Source of the DNA: Desulfobulbaceae bacterium | GTDB taxonomy: Bacteria; Desulfobacterota; Desulfobulbia; Desulfobulbales; Desulfobulbaceae | Reading direction: 5' to 3' | Assembly: GCA_023544645.1 (NCBI GenBank) | Contig: JAMJFO010000002.1 | Span: 62,001 to 126,000, forward strand | DNA: 64,000 nucleotides | Shown here: positions 9,201 to 16,696 of the stretch, one piece after another | Position numbering within the stretch: position 1 is the first letter of the stretch | Layout of the letters: each line of letters begins with the position of its first letter | Position numbers and translations under genes: made by a program | Notes under the pieces: generated by a model | Database searches by the model: none | What the model saw: the letters and a program-made list of their open reading frames with translations, nothing else | Told to the model about the DNA's origin: nothing

Positions 9201-9293
9201 ATCTGTCCTGATGATCTTGATGTCCGGATATCTCTCGAGCATTTTCTGTACCTGCTCGAAATCTGCAGTGAGCTGCTGTGCACCTGATGCCAT
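6237..9293 (-). CDS. Membrane protein with an N-terminal E2/UBC-like domain, acidic linker and periplasmic repeats
   Basis: A 1018-residue protein with unusual architecture. Residues 1-150 resemble a ubiquitin-conjugating E2 fold: the stretch VHITLPFGYPHFPPTAKP is followed by ITPIFHPDID with the E2-type HP (86-87) and then a helix pattern like the E2 C-terminal half. The catalytic cysteine expected after the HP motif is missing (PDAIRIADFW). Residues 151-390 are an Asp/Glu-rich, probably disordered linker. Residues 400-500 are helical. A basic stretch (531-540) precedes one membrane helix (about 541-566), which by positive-inside topology puts the E2-like part in the cytoplasm. The rest is TPR-like and coiled-coil, presumably periplasmic. 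The ribosome-binding site is AAGGG. Function is unknown. Confidence 0.8.
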   Translation of the reverse strand: MASGAQQLTADFEQVQKMLERYPDIKIIRTDGDPPDQYDIEYTIKGYRTNSDGTASPDNKHQVHITLPFGYPHFPPTAKPITPIFHPDIDPDAIRIADFWQENHSLADLIIHIGKMICGNHYTKEEPFNQNAFDWFEERKSWLPFDLLEPRDEEEEMTEASPTQAEPEHAFVPAADLDILKDDIDFSFDEDEESGESGDEISFDIEEDSGDDLTFDTGEDNATEPFDFQDSGDDEIDDLFGLEADEIQDDISFDLADESEAEEPGDVASSTEDLFDLDTEEPPADTAAETKTEFDSTDMSSAFEEESFTEPEEADSVDILLDDLAGLEKEETALDFDMTEESMSMDSEETVDLSGLEAEDDKAANEDETAEAAETAGDEEKILSALSLDEDFASIGKPAENSTLIRSLIDQKQIYSAKKALAELHDPDSLPDRKELELTITDAIGEAEELYKKADKHEQKGELEKAGIILDLVANIAIDFPGLDFSRNRIRESMMAGGMKKSDRTADEKVTEQTPAGKPGAAAEKDSGTIKKKRRRPRSKVPARLVVTLILAFLLCGIGAGAVYIYQSGSRNVQLAGNSLQHAEQLVNRKEFKNAQKELDAARSALENVIIFHGTKKDTITDRIQEIAGSSIFKEGLQGRVLYGDQYVSVETAKAIDQFNIHKDQAEGLLKAGNPGQAVIAYEKSLPYADKAGFTEQANTISRRVHELRLEISLSQAQQFEDKQDWLNAEKAYLSALELSKNISSPEKQSAIADRLAVSSYRYNHQEGLKAINNSKWQESINAFQNALTVLDAHPHIVPENEKTEIRKLLIQSHLYFRLAAAKKAYENKEWDIALETYNDAVALLEKNRGILGQEGENNIQKIKKTILTTHVAREQAGVAANRAEAALDKTVEHYQTIVDLIENSPFTDDETLAAILDDARTQTTEIKNQLLISQKEKWLLDNYEEIFRDNYPSARSSELRNPKVRFIKRDDDIMFFNLSCRELKQGSFFRLELYYQHDLSKDKWELYSGKIEDMQPE

Positions 9294-9296
9294 ATA

Positions 9297-9413
9297 TTAT
9301 CCCTTGAGGGTGATGTAGTCTGCGGGCACTCTGCCTGTGAAACTGGTTTGTTGCTGCAAAAATGGTTGCAGGGAAAAGGTATTTTTACTGTCAGACATTG
9401 TATCGGATTCCAT
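9297..9413 (-). CDS. Possible 38-aa ORF directly upstream of the E2-like gene
   Basis: The frame runs from ATG 9413 to a stop 3 bp before the E2-like gene's ATG. It encodes a 38-residue polar peptide with a Gln-rich centre (QPFLQQQTSF) and an end of ADYITLKG. The last codons carry the AAGGG that serves as the ribosome-binding site for the next gene, so translation could be coupled. A second ATG five codons in is also possible. There is no family match I recognise and its own ribosome-binding site is weak. It may be a small partner or leader peptide, or chance. Confidence 0.35.
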   Translation of the reverse strand: MESDTMSDSKNTFSLQPFLQQQTSFTGRVPADYITLKG

Positions 9414-9567
9414 GCCTTGAAACAAGGAGCTTTTTCCATCAAAATGAACAGATAGGCGAAGAAGTGTCGCCTTCTCTTTGAAAGTTAAGCAATAGTTTGA
9501 GCATATATGGTAAAAAGAATAAAGTATGCAGTTTTATCAGTGAGTTTGGACAAGGTTGCAAAGTGTT

Positions 9568-10248
9568 ATGAATGAATTCTCCGTGGCTTTCAAGGTCGTT
9601 AGTGAACGCAGCTGCCCTTTGTATGCTGCTGACGATCTCTTCGTGTTGACCGGGCAGGCAGTGCAGATGCCCATGGGTCACGCGTCCTGCCTTATTCTTA
9701 TACGCGAGATGACCAATCTCCTCTTCAATACCATTGCTCCCGCCGCCGCAACGGGATTTGAAGAAATAAAAGATGAAATATTCAACTGCGGCGGCTGTAC
9801 GGGTTTGATCAAATTCCAGATGGAGGACAATCCTGAGATTTTGGACCTTGAACATGATGCAGCCTCCGGGGAAAGCCCGGACAGTGAAAGCACTGCTCAG
9901 GGAAAAGAGGACGGGAAACGGAACGGAGTTGTCGTCAGCGGCGAGATCAGTGAGATTTCACCTTCCGAGTTGTTGCAGTTTTTCCACATGCACCAGAAAA
10001 CAGGCAAGTTGATCCTGGATGCTGCCGGCGGGACCGGCAGGGTCGCGTTCCGGGAAGGAGCGATCATTGGCGCCAAGTTTCAGGAGCGGGAAAACAAAGA
10101 AGCGATTTTTGCACTGCTACGGGAACGGCGGGGGAGATTTAATTTTTTCCGCGGCATTCCCCCTTCCTTATTTGAAGTTGAGGATATCGGCGACTTCATG
10201 ATGATCCTCATGGAGGGCATCAAGCGCATGGATGAGGAAGAAGGATAA
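9568..10248 (+). CDS. DUF4388 (PATAN-like) domain protein
   Basis: A roughly 226-residue cytoplasmic protein divergent from the E2-like gene. The N-terminal 90 residues (FKVVSERSCPLYAADDLFVL, then a CGGCTG pair of cysteines) form a small Cys-containing module like those fused to signalling domains in this group. After a polar linker the C-terminal part has the DUF4388 pattern: SGEISEISPSELLQFF, then TGKLIL, GRVAFREGAIIGAKF and ALLRERRGRFNF. DUF4388 domains occur in gliding, motility and two-component proteins and are thought to mediate protein contacts. ATG 9568 is preferred over a TTG four codons upstream. The precise role is unknown. Confidence 0.75.
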   Translation: MNEFSVAFKVVSERSCPLYAADDLFVLTGQAVQMPMGHASCLILIREMTNLLFNTIAPAAATGFEEIKDEIFNCGGCTGLIKFQMEDNPEILDLEHDAASGESPDSESTAQGKEDGKRNGVVVSGEISEISPSELLQFFHMHQKTGKLILDAAGGTGRVAFREGAIIGAKFQERENKEAIFALLRERRGRFNFFRGIPPSLFEVEDIGDFMMILMEGIKRMDEEEG

Positions 10249-10267
10249 TGTTGTCCGGCCGGGCAGG

Positions 10268-10750
10268 TCAGTCGCTTTCCTTTTCAAACCCCTGACCGTA
10301 AACCAGTTGACCCTTGACCCTGATGAGCCAGCACGTTTCCGGTGAATCGGCTATCATTTTCCTCCTGCTTCCGGTTATCCAGTGGGAGATTTCATCCATA
10401 TCGTAAAATCTGGAATCAATTCCGAAAAAGCCATCCAGCAGATGGCTGATGGTGTGGAGAAGTTTGCTCTGAAATCCCTGCGGAATGGCGAGGATGTCCT
10501 GCAGATTCTCACAACCTTCCCGGTTGAGTTTGGCAAGGAGATCCGAAAGAACCTGCCGGTTGCGGGCGACTCCTTCCTCGACGAGTTTTTCAAATTGGGG
10601 CGCAGCGGCGTTCATGCAGCGGGAATGATCAATATCGATGGAATCATAATGGACCAGTTGAGATTTTTCGAAAAACAGGCGGACATGGTGTTCGCCCGTT
10701 TCCAGGTCCGGATCGCTGACCAGCATATCGTGTTCAAAGGAGAGGATCAT
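10268..10750 (-). CDS. Conserved hypothetical protein, 160 aa
   Basis: A soluble, Glu/Asp-rich protein with no signal peptide or membrane segment. The N-terminus (MILSFEHDMLVSDPDLETGE) leads into a helical region (FEKLVEEGVARNRQVLSDLL), and the C-terminal 40 residues (WITGSRRKMIADSPETCWLI) look like a beta-rich cap. I do not recognise the family. Its ATG overlaps the stop of the HAD phosphatase gene by 4 bp (ATGA), so it is translationally coupled and last in a minus-strand gene block. Confidence 0.75.
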   Translation of the reverse strand: MILSFEHDMLVSDPDLETGEHHVRLFFEKSQLVHYDSIDIDHSRCMNAAAPQFEKLVEEGVARNRQVLSDLLAKLNREGCENLQDILAIPQGFQSKLLHTISHLLDGFFGIDSRFYDMDEISHWITGSRRKMIADSPETCWLIRVKGQLVYGQGFEKESD

Positions 10751-11385
10751 TTTTGTTCCGCCATGGGCGTAAATGGTTTGAGCTTCGGAATGGCCATGAA
10801 ATTTTCAACGTGGTATTCGGCCTCCAGGCCGGGGTTTCTGAAGGCTATTAATTCCATGCCCAGGCTGCTGGTGTGTTCGCGGTCCACTTCGCTGTCACCA
10901 ATGTAGATTGCTTCGGCAACATCGATCCGGAAATTATCGAGGATCATGTGCAGACCATCCGGCGCCGGCTTCGGCCTTGGAGCGTCAAGGGCGGTGACTA
11001 CCTGCTCGAACCATGGCCGCAGATGGAACATGTCCAGGATCAGGGGCATGGTGGTCGTTCGGTTGGTGCTGATCGCGGTATGGTAGCGGGGCTTGATCAA
11101 TTGGAGAAACTCCATCAGATCCGGTTCCATTATCATGTACTGCAGAAAAGGGGCATAGTCCAGTTCGGTCCGATAGCGGTCAACGAGGTTCTGCTGCACA
11201 TGGACATGGTTGCGGAAAATGTGCCGCACGGAATCGGTTACATTGTGGGCGTGGACATAGTCCACTTCATCTTCGTCCATGGGCGGGCAGTCAAAGCGGG
11301 ACAGCAGATGATTGTAATAGGACCGATTGGCCTCGCGGGAATCAAAGAGGACTCCGTCGCAGTCAAAGATAACGAGTTTCAGCAT
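10747..11385 (-). CDS. HAD-family hydrolase, phosphoglycolate-phosphatase-like
   Basis: A 212-residue haloacid-dehalogenase-superfamily phosphatase. Motif I is LVIFDCDGVLFDS near the N-terminus, with both nucleophile and acid/base aspartates. Motif II is in TAISTNRTT, and motifs III/IV are seen as a lysine in PRPKPAPD and the acidic pair in YIGDSEVD. A helical cap domain lies between motifs I and II. ATG 11385 is chosen because the protein then begins directly at motif I; a TTG five codons upstream is an alternative. It overlaps the next gene by 4 bp. The substrate cannot be read from the sequence. Confidence 0.88.
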   Translation of the reverse strand: MLKLVIFDCDGVLFDSREANRSYYNHLLSRFDCPPMDEDEVDYVHAHNVTDSVRHIFRNHVHVQQNLVDRYRTELDYAPFLQYMIMEPDLMEFLQLIKPRYHTAISTNRTTTMPLILDMFHLRPWFEQVVTALDAPRPKPAPDGLHMILDNFRIDVAEAIYIGDSEVDREHTSSLGMELIAFRNPGLEAEYHVENFMAIPKLKPFTPMAEQK

Positions 11386-11452
11386 CTGGCTACTATCCAA
11401 GTGTGTGATGGACTTTTTACGAGTCCATCAATTGTACGCAGGCATGCGGATC

Positions 11453-12124
11453 TTATAGTTCTGAACCGTAAATTTCCCGATTGAGTTCATCAAAAAATAT
11501 TTCCATGAACCGGTGACGTTTCCGGGCAAGTTGCTGCCCCGCCGCGGTGAGCATCTGATCCCGCACCTGGGACATTTTCACCTGAAATTCCCTGTACGCA
11601 GTGTCCTCGTTCGAATAGGCCAGTGTTTTTCGGTGGTCGATCTCCGCGTCATGGAGTTTTGCACCGATCTGGCCGGCAAAGAGGAACGCCCGACCAATGC
11701 CCACCGCGCCGATGGAGTCAAGTTTGTCTGCGTCAAAAAGGATTCTGGCCTCAAGGCTTGTCGGCCTTTCCCGACCCCGGAACCGGTGCGACCTGATGCA
11801 CTGCTGTATTGACTCGATGTCTGCCGGGGCGAAATCAAGCTGTTCCAGTATCGGTCCGGCCATTTCCGCACTTTTCCGGGCATGACAGACAGCGCCTCTG
11901 CTTTCGGTTTCATGGCGGCGGCCTATGTCGTGCAGCAGGGCGGCAGCTGCCAGGATATCCAGTCGGGCATTGAGCTCCCGGCCCAGGGACAGCGCCGTGA
12001 AATACACCCGTTCACTGTGGTCCGGACCGTGCGAGCCCCCTTCTCTTTCGCAATACTGTTTGCTGATTTCCCATAGTTTGTCTGTCCGTTCCCTGCCGAG
12101 AGGACAATCGTCACCCGAGATCAT
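11453..12124 (-). CDS. HD-domain metal-dependent phosphohydrolase
   Basis: A 223-residue cytoplasmic HD-superfamily protein. Metal-ligand residues are visible as H36 in SHGPDHSERV, the HD doublet (65-66) in ALLHDIGRR, and a later Asp in LFDADKLDSIG. This pattern is that of small HD hydrolases of the YedJ/YpgQ type that act on nucleotides or phosphoesters. The ATG overlaps the stop of the YkgJ-like gene by 4 bp. Gene order suggests co-transcription with secDF upstream and the HAD phosphatase downstream. The substrate is unknown. Confidence 0.88.
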   Translation of the reverse strand: MISGDDCPLGRERTDKLWEISKQYCEREGGSHGPDHSERVYFTALSLGRELNARLDILAAAALLHDIGRRHETESRGAVCHARKSAEMAGPILEQLDFAPADIESIQQCIRSHRFRGRERPTSLEARILFDADKLDSIGAVGIGRAFLFAGQIGAKLHDAEIDHRKTLAYSNEDTAYREFQVKMSQVRDQMLTAAGQQLARKRHRFMEIFFDELNREIYGSEL

Positions 12125-12858
12125 TGGTCAAAGAATTCCTGCAGCAGCCAGCTGATCCCCAGTTGCAGAAGCTGTTCTTCATCACCGGCCAGCCCCTGTA
12201 TTTCACCCGGGCCGAGGGGGCCGCGCATGGAAATCCGGCCGTCGCTCATTTCCTGACGGAACTGGTCAGGATTGTAGAGCGCCAGGATGTACTGGTCAAG
12301 CTGCCTGCGGGTGGGCCGGAATCCTTGCTGCACTTGTTCATGCTGCAGGATGGACATGACCGCGTCGTTGCTGCGTGAATAGGCATCAAGTCCCTGGTCC
12401 CTGAGATATTCTTCCGGGGTATGGTCAATGGGTTCCGCAAAACCCTGACAGTGGGGTTCTTGAACAAGGACATAGCGTTCGGCTGTTTTCTGCGCATGGT
12501 CCCGGCGTGATGCGCCGCGGCCCACGGGATATGCCCGGCAGGCGCCCGGACGGTCTTTATACACACTGCAGCCCCGGTCCGATACAAAAACGCAGCTGGC
12601 CCGGCCGTCATCAACCATGGTCAGGTAGCACTGGGGGAACACAATCCGCTCGTCCCATTCAATGATGACATACTGCTCGAGAAAACTGCCGGAATGCATC
12701 TGCAGCCGGTTTTTCAGGCGCAGCACGTCATAGGGGGTCAGCGCCAGGTCCAGCTGCCTGCAGCACTCGGTGAAACAGGGGACTCCGGGATGACAGGAGA
12801 AGCAGAAGTGTTCATCCCGGGTTATCTGACGGAAATTGTCCGGCAACTGTTCCGTCAT
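12121..12858 (-). CDS. YkgJ-family cysteine-cluster protein
   Basis: A 245-residue protein of the zinc- or iron-chelating CxxCxxCC family. The N-terminal cluster is FCFSCHPGVPCFTECC (cysteines at 19, 22, 28, 32, 33). The family's second signature is GCSVYKDRPGACRAYP, preceded by a further Cys in RASCVFV. The family probably binds a metal or an Fe-S cluster, but no general function is established. It starts 3 bp after secDF ends and overlaps the HD gene by 4 bp, so it is part of the secDF transcription unit. Confidence 0.88.
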   Translation of the reverse strand: MTEQLPDNFRQITRDEHFCFSCHPGVPCFTECCRQLDLALTPYDVLRLKNRLQMHSGSFLEQYVIIEWDERIVFPQCYLTMVDDGRASCVFVSDRGCSVYKDRPGACRAYPVGRGASRRDHAQKTAERYVLVQEPHCQGFAEPIDHTPEEYLRDQGLDAYSRSNDAVMSILQHEQVQQGFRPTRRQLDQYILALYNPDQFRQEMSDGRISMRGPLGPGEIQGLAGDEEQLLQLGISWLLQEFFDQ

Positions 12859-12861
12859 ATC

Positions 12862-15426
12862 CTATTCCTTGCGGGACCAGAAGCTGAGGATGGGGCTGGC
12901 AACAAAGATTGACGAGTAGGTGCCCACCAGTACGCCGGTCAACAGCGTCAGGCTGAAATCCTTAATTGCCGTGCCGCCGAAGAAATACAGGGAGAGCAGC
13001 ACCAGGGCCGTGGTCAGCGAGGTCACCATGGACCGGCTGAGCACCTGGTTGATGCTGTTGTTGATGATCATAAAAAAGTTGGTTTCCTTTTTCTTTTGAA
13101 TATTCTCGCGGATACGGTCGAAGATGACCACCGAGTCGTTGAGGGAGTAACCGGCAAGGGTCAGCAGGGCCGTGACGATCAGCAGGGTGATCTCCATGTT
13201 AAGGAGCCAGCAGATGCCCAGCACCACCAGGACATCATGGAAGGTGGCTGCTGCCGCGGCAATGCCGAAACTGAGGTCAAACCGCAGGGCCAGATAACAG
13301 AGGACCCCCAGCAGTGATATGGCAATAGCCTGGATGGCCTTGTTGCGGAGAACCGCGCTGATGGAGGAGCCGATCTCTGACTGGCTTTCCAGGACAAATC
13401 CTTTGTCCGGCATTTCCTGGGTGAGCACCTGGGTCAGGTCCTTGCCGAGATGGCCGACCTTTTCTTCCGGTGTTTTGACTTTGAGGATCAGCCGGTTTTC
13501 GTTTTCAACGTGCTGAGGGGCAATATCGGTCCAGCCGTGGCTGGTAAAGGCATTCCGCACATCTTCGAGAAGAAAGGATTTTTCGGCCTTGTACTGGAGC
13601 ATGGAGCCGCCGGCAAAATCAACGCCGAGGTTGGCCTGGCCGCGGAGGATCTGGACAAAGGCAATGAGGCCGATCAGGACAAGAATTCCTGAAATCCCGA
13701 AGGTGATATTGCGGATTTTCATGAAATCGAAGCTGGACTTCTTGATGAACTGCATGAAATGCAGCTCTTTCAGCGATCTTGTACTGTACAGGGATTCGTA
13801 GACCAGCCGGCTGCAGAACAATACGGCAAAGAGGTTGAAAATGATGCCCAGCGAGAGGGTGACGGCAAAGCCCTTGATCGGCCCGGTGCCGAACATGAAC
13901 AGGGCCAGGGCGGTGATCAGGGTGGTAACCTGTGAGTCGACGATGCTCCAGAAGGCCTTGTTAAAACCGCCGTCAACCCCGGATTTGACGGATTTTCCCA
14001 GGGCGAATTCCTCCCGCATCCGTTCAAAGATCAGGACATTGGCATCCACCGCCATGCCGATGGAGAGAATAATGCCGGCTATGCCCGGCAGGGTCAGGGT
14101 TGCGCTGAGCATTGCCAGTCCGACGAAGAGCAGGAGAATGTTGAGGGCCAGGGCCAGATCAGCTATAACCCCTGACAAACGGTAGTAAATGACCATGAAC
14201 AGCAGGACCATCATGGCGCCCAGCAGGCCCGAGGTAACCCCCTTGTTAATGGAGTCCTGGCCCAGGCTGGCGCCAACGGTCAGGTTCTGGATGGGATAGA
14301 GAGGCGCCGGCAGGGCGCCGACCCGCAGGACAATAGCCAGGTCTGTAGCTTCCTCGTGGGTGAAGCTGCCGGAGATCTGGGCGCTGCCGCCCAGTATCCG
14401 TTCCCGGATGACCGGAGCGGAGCGGACAACATCGTCCAGGACAATGGCCAGCCTTTTGTTCACGTTCTTTTCGGTGATGTCGGCAAACATCCTGCCGCCG
14501 GTGCCGGTCAGGTCGAGGCTGACATAGGGTTCGTTAAAGTTGCCGCCGATTCTGACCTGGGCATTTTTGACCACGTCACCGGTCATCAACACCTGAGAGT
14601 GCAGGAGGATGGGAATTTTGGTTTCGATCCCGGTAACATTGTCGACGCGTTTTTCAAAATAGATCTCCGTCCCCTGAGGGATCTGTCCCTGCAGGGCAAG
14701 ATTAAGATCCTTGCGGTCGCCCTCGGCCTGCCACTGGCCATTGGTAATGGCGGTATTGATCAGTTGCGGCAGGTTGATGCCGGTGTCGTCGGCCACCAGC
14801 TTGAATTCAAGCTGGGCAGTCTGGCCGATCAGGTCCATGGCGCGCTGCTGGTCCTTGACGCCGGGCAACTGGACAACGATCTCGTCCTCACCCTGGCGGA
14901 GAATAACCGGTTCGGCAACCCCGAACTGGTCTATCCGGTTGCGGATGATCTCCAGGGACTGGGTCACCGCGTTGTCCTGGATAAAGTCAATCTCATCCTG
15001 CATCAGCCGGATGGTTATACGCGGAAAGGTTCCTTTCTCGGCATCCACCTTGATATCCAGATTGTCGAATTCATCGGCCATTAACTGCTGGACCGCTGTT
15101 ACCGCCCCGGTGTTGGGGAGGGTGAAAATAATTGTGCCGGGATCCCCGGAATCGATTTCCACAGCGGTAATATTTTTTTCGGCGAGCGAACTCTTGAGCT
15201 GCCCCGCGGCCATGTCCAGGGTTTTCTCCGCAGCCTCCTGCAGATCAACCCGCAGTACCAGGTGGACGCCTCCCTGCAGATCGAGTCCGAGCTTGAGTCC
15301 TTCCGGTGCGAGGTATTTTTTCCACCAGGACGGCGCGCCGGGATAAAACGAGGGAACAATGGCCAGGATGGAAAAAATGATGATCACGGCCACCAGGCCG
15401 AGTTTCAGCTTCAGCGTTGTATTCAT
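12862..15426 (-). CDS. secDF: Protein translocase subunit SecDF (SecD-SecF fusion)
   Basis: An inner-membrane RND-type factor that uses the ion gradient to help Sec-dependent export. The 854-residue protein starts with one membrane helix and the SecD motif LKLGLDLQGGVHLVLRVD, followed by the large periplasmic P1 domain and five membrane helices. A second module begins near residue 560 with the SecF pattern (MKIRNITFGISG, then ANLGVDFAGGSML) and ends with five more helices. SecD and SecF are separate in many Gram-negatives; here they are one polypeptide, as in some Firmicutes and Bacteroidetes. No yajC is adjacent. The ribosome-binding site is GGAGGTT-like, a few bases upstream of ATG 15426. 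Confidence 0.95.
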   Translation of the reverse strand: MNTTLKLKLGLVAVIIIFSILAIVPSFYPGAPSWWKKYLAPEGLKLGLDLQGGVHLVLRVDLQEAAEKTLDMAAGQLKSSLAEKNITAVEIDSGDPGTIIFTLPNTGAVTAVQQLMADEFDNLDIKVDAEKGTFPRITIRLMQDEIDFIQDNAVTQSLEIIRNRIDQFGVAEPVILRQGEDEIVVQLPGVKDQQRAMDLIGQTAQLEFKLVADDTGINLPQLINTAITNGQWQAEGDRKDLNLALQGQIPQGTEIYFEKRVDNVTGIETKIPILLHSQVLMTGDVVKNAQVRIGGNFNEPYVSLDLTGTGGRMFADITEKNVNKRLAIVLDDVVRSAPVIRERILGGSAQISGSFTHEEATDLAIVLRVGALPAPLYPIQNLTVGASLGQDSINKGVTSGLLGAMMVLLFMVIYYRLSGVIADLALALNILLLFVGLAMLSATLTLPGIAGIILSIGMAVDANVLIFERMREEFALGKSVKSGVDGGFNKAFWSIVDSQVTTLITALALFMFGTGPIKGFAVTLSLGIIFNLFAVLFCSRLVYESLYSTRSLKELHFMQFIKKSSFDFMKIRNITFGISGILVLIGLIAFVQILRGQANLGVDFAGGSMLQYKAEKSFLLEDVRNAFTSHGWTDIAPQHVENENRLILKVKTPEEKVGHLGKDLTQVLTQEMPDKGFVLESQSEIGSSISAVLRNKAIQAIAISLLGVLCYLALRFDLSFGIAAAAATFHDVLVVLGICWLLNMEITLLIVTALLTLAGYSLNDSVVIFDRIRENIQKKKETNFFMIINNSINQVLSRSMVTSLTTALVLLSLYFFGGTAIKDFSLTLLTGVLVGTYSSIFVASPILSFWSRKE

Positions 15427-15634
15427 TGGAGGTTCTCTTGAAAAGGTCTAGGTTGTTGTTTCAATAATTATTATTCAGATGAAATCCGGCAATATAAAAC
15501 TATAGGAATAATAACGCAATGGCGGCGGCTTATTTTTTGTCTTCCCTGGAACAATTGACCTGTTGACGGAGCAGGTGGGCCGCATTATTGCAAAAGAGCA
15601 TTTTCGCAGGTTCATTGGTTTTTCAGCGAGATCA

Positions 15635-16396
15635 TCATGTCTTTGTTTTTCTGTTGATGGCGGCAGCCATACAGGCTGCGCCAAAACCGTTGTCGATATT
15701 AACCACTGCCAGGCCCGGTGCGCAGCTGTTCAGCATGCCGAGCAGGGCGCTGAATCCGCCGGCGCCGGTTCCGTACCCTACGCTGGTCGGGACCGCAATA
15801 ACCGGAGCGCTCGCCATGCCGGCGACAACGGTGGGCAGCGCACCTTCCATGCCGGCGACCACGATGATAACCGAGGCCTCCTGCAGCAGCCGGGTATGGG
15901 CAAGTATCCGGTGCAGTCCGGCCACACCGGCGTCGTAGACCGTCTGCACCCGGTGGCCGAAACGCTGCAGGGCAATATGCGCTTCTTCGGCCACCGGCAG
16001 ATCGGAGGTGCCGGCAGTGACAATGACCACTGTTCCCCGACCGCATTCTTCCGGAATATACCGGTCATTGCCGGTCAGGACCCGGGCGGTGTCGTGATAG
16101 GCCAGGCCGTCCAGGCGGCGCATTACCTCGTCGGCTTTTTCCGGCGAGACCCTGGTCGCCAGGACAACCGATTTCTGCCGGAGCAGGGCCGCGAGAATTT
16201 CGATGAGGTGGACCGCAGTCTTGTTTTCCCCGTAAACAGCCTCGGGCAGGCCTGTGCGCAGCTGCCGCTGGTGGTCAAGGCGGGCCGAGGTTATCTGTTC
16301 GCAGGGCAGGTGGCGGAGCTGGTCAACGGCTTCGCTGACCGGCAGCGCTTTGTCCCGCACCAGGGTCAGAAGTTTTCGGAGTTCCTGTTCGTTCAT
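15635..16396 (-). CDS. larB: LarB, nickel-pincer cofactor biosynthesis carboxylase
   Basis: LarB carboxylates and hydrolyses nicotinic acid adenine dinucleotide, the first step of the nickel-pincer nucleotide used by lactate racemase and relatives. The 253-residue protein has an N-terminal helical part and a C-terminal AIR-carboxylase-like (PurE-type) domain with VVIVTAGTSDLPVAEEA, VVAGMEGALPTVVAGM and PTSVGYGTGAGGFSALLGML. The length matches LarB. larC and larE are not in this window, so the rest of the pathway must be elsewhere or absent. No convincing ribosome-binding site is visible. It is co-oriented with secDF but separated from it by about 210 bp. Confidence 0.9.
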   Translation of the reverse strand: MNEQELRKLLTLVRDKALPVSEAVDQLRHLPCEQITSARLDHQRQLRTGLPEAVYGENKTAVHLIEILAALLRQKSVVLATRVSPEKADEVMRRLDGLAYHDTARVLTGNDRYIPEECGRGTVVIVTAGTSDLPVAEEAHIALQRFGHRVQTVYDAGVAGLHRILAHTRLLQEASVIIVVAGMEGALPTVVAGMASAPVIAVPTSVGYGTGAGGFSALLGMLNSCAPGLAVVNIDNGFGAACMAAAINRKTKT

Positions 16397-16696
16397 ATTT
16401 TGTAAGCGGTCACAGGGCCCGCTTTTCCTTTACATCGGCCTGCCCGCATGCCTGATGTATAGCGGCAGGCCTTTTTCGCGGACCTGCACCACCCTGTAAC
16501 CACGATAAATGTTGGTAAAAGCGCAATGGGTGGTTGCTCGCCTGTGACTATTTGCCATATTTTTCCTGCTGTTTTGCAAGAGAAGACTTTACCACGGGAT
16601 TGCCCTTTGGTAAACATTTACGGTGCCTGGTTGATCTGGTAGGGTAAGTTAGTTGCCAGCAGCCGCAACGACAAACAATCATATTCGGAGAAAATA
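16397..16696. other. 300-bp intergenic region with a terminator-like hairpin
   Basis: I see no gene in this gap between divergent larB and the kinase gene. It holds one clear structure: GGCCTGCC (16437-16444) pairs with GGCAGGCC (16464-16471) and is followed by TTTTT (16472-16476). That reads as an intrinsic terminator on the plus strand, although no plus-strand gene lies upstream. Promoters for both flanking genes should be here but I cannot pick out convincing boxes. Confidence 0.45.

Noticed and set aside
6237-9293. Active ubiquitin-conjugating enzyme
   Set aside because: The catalytic Cys position is not Cys and no E1, Ub-like or JAB gene is in the window.
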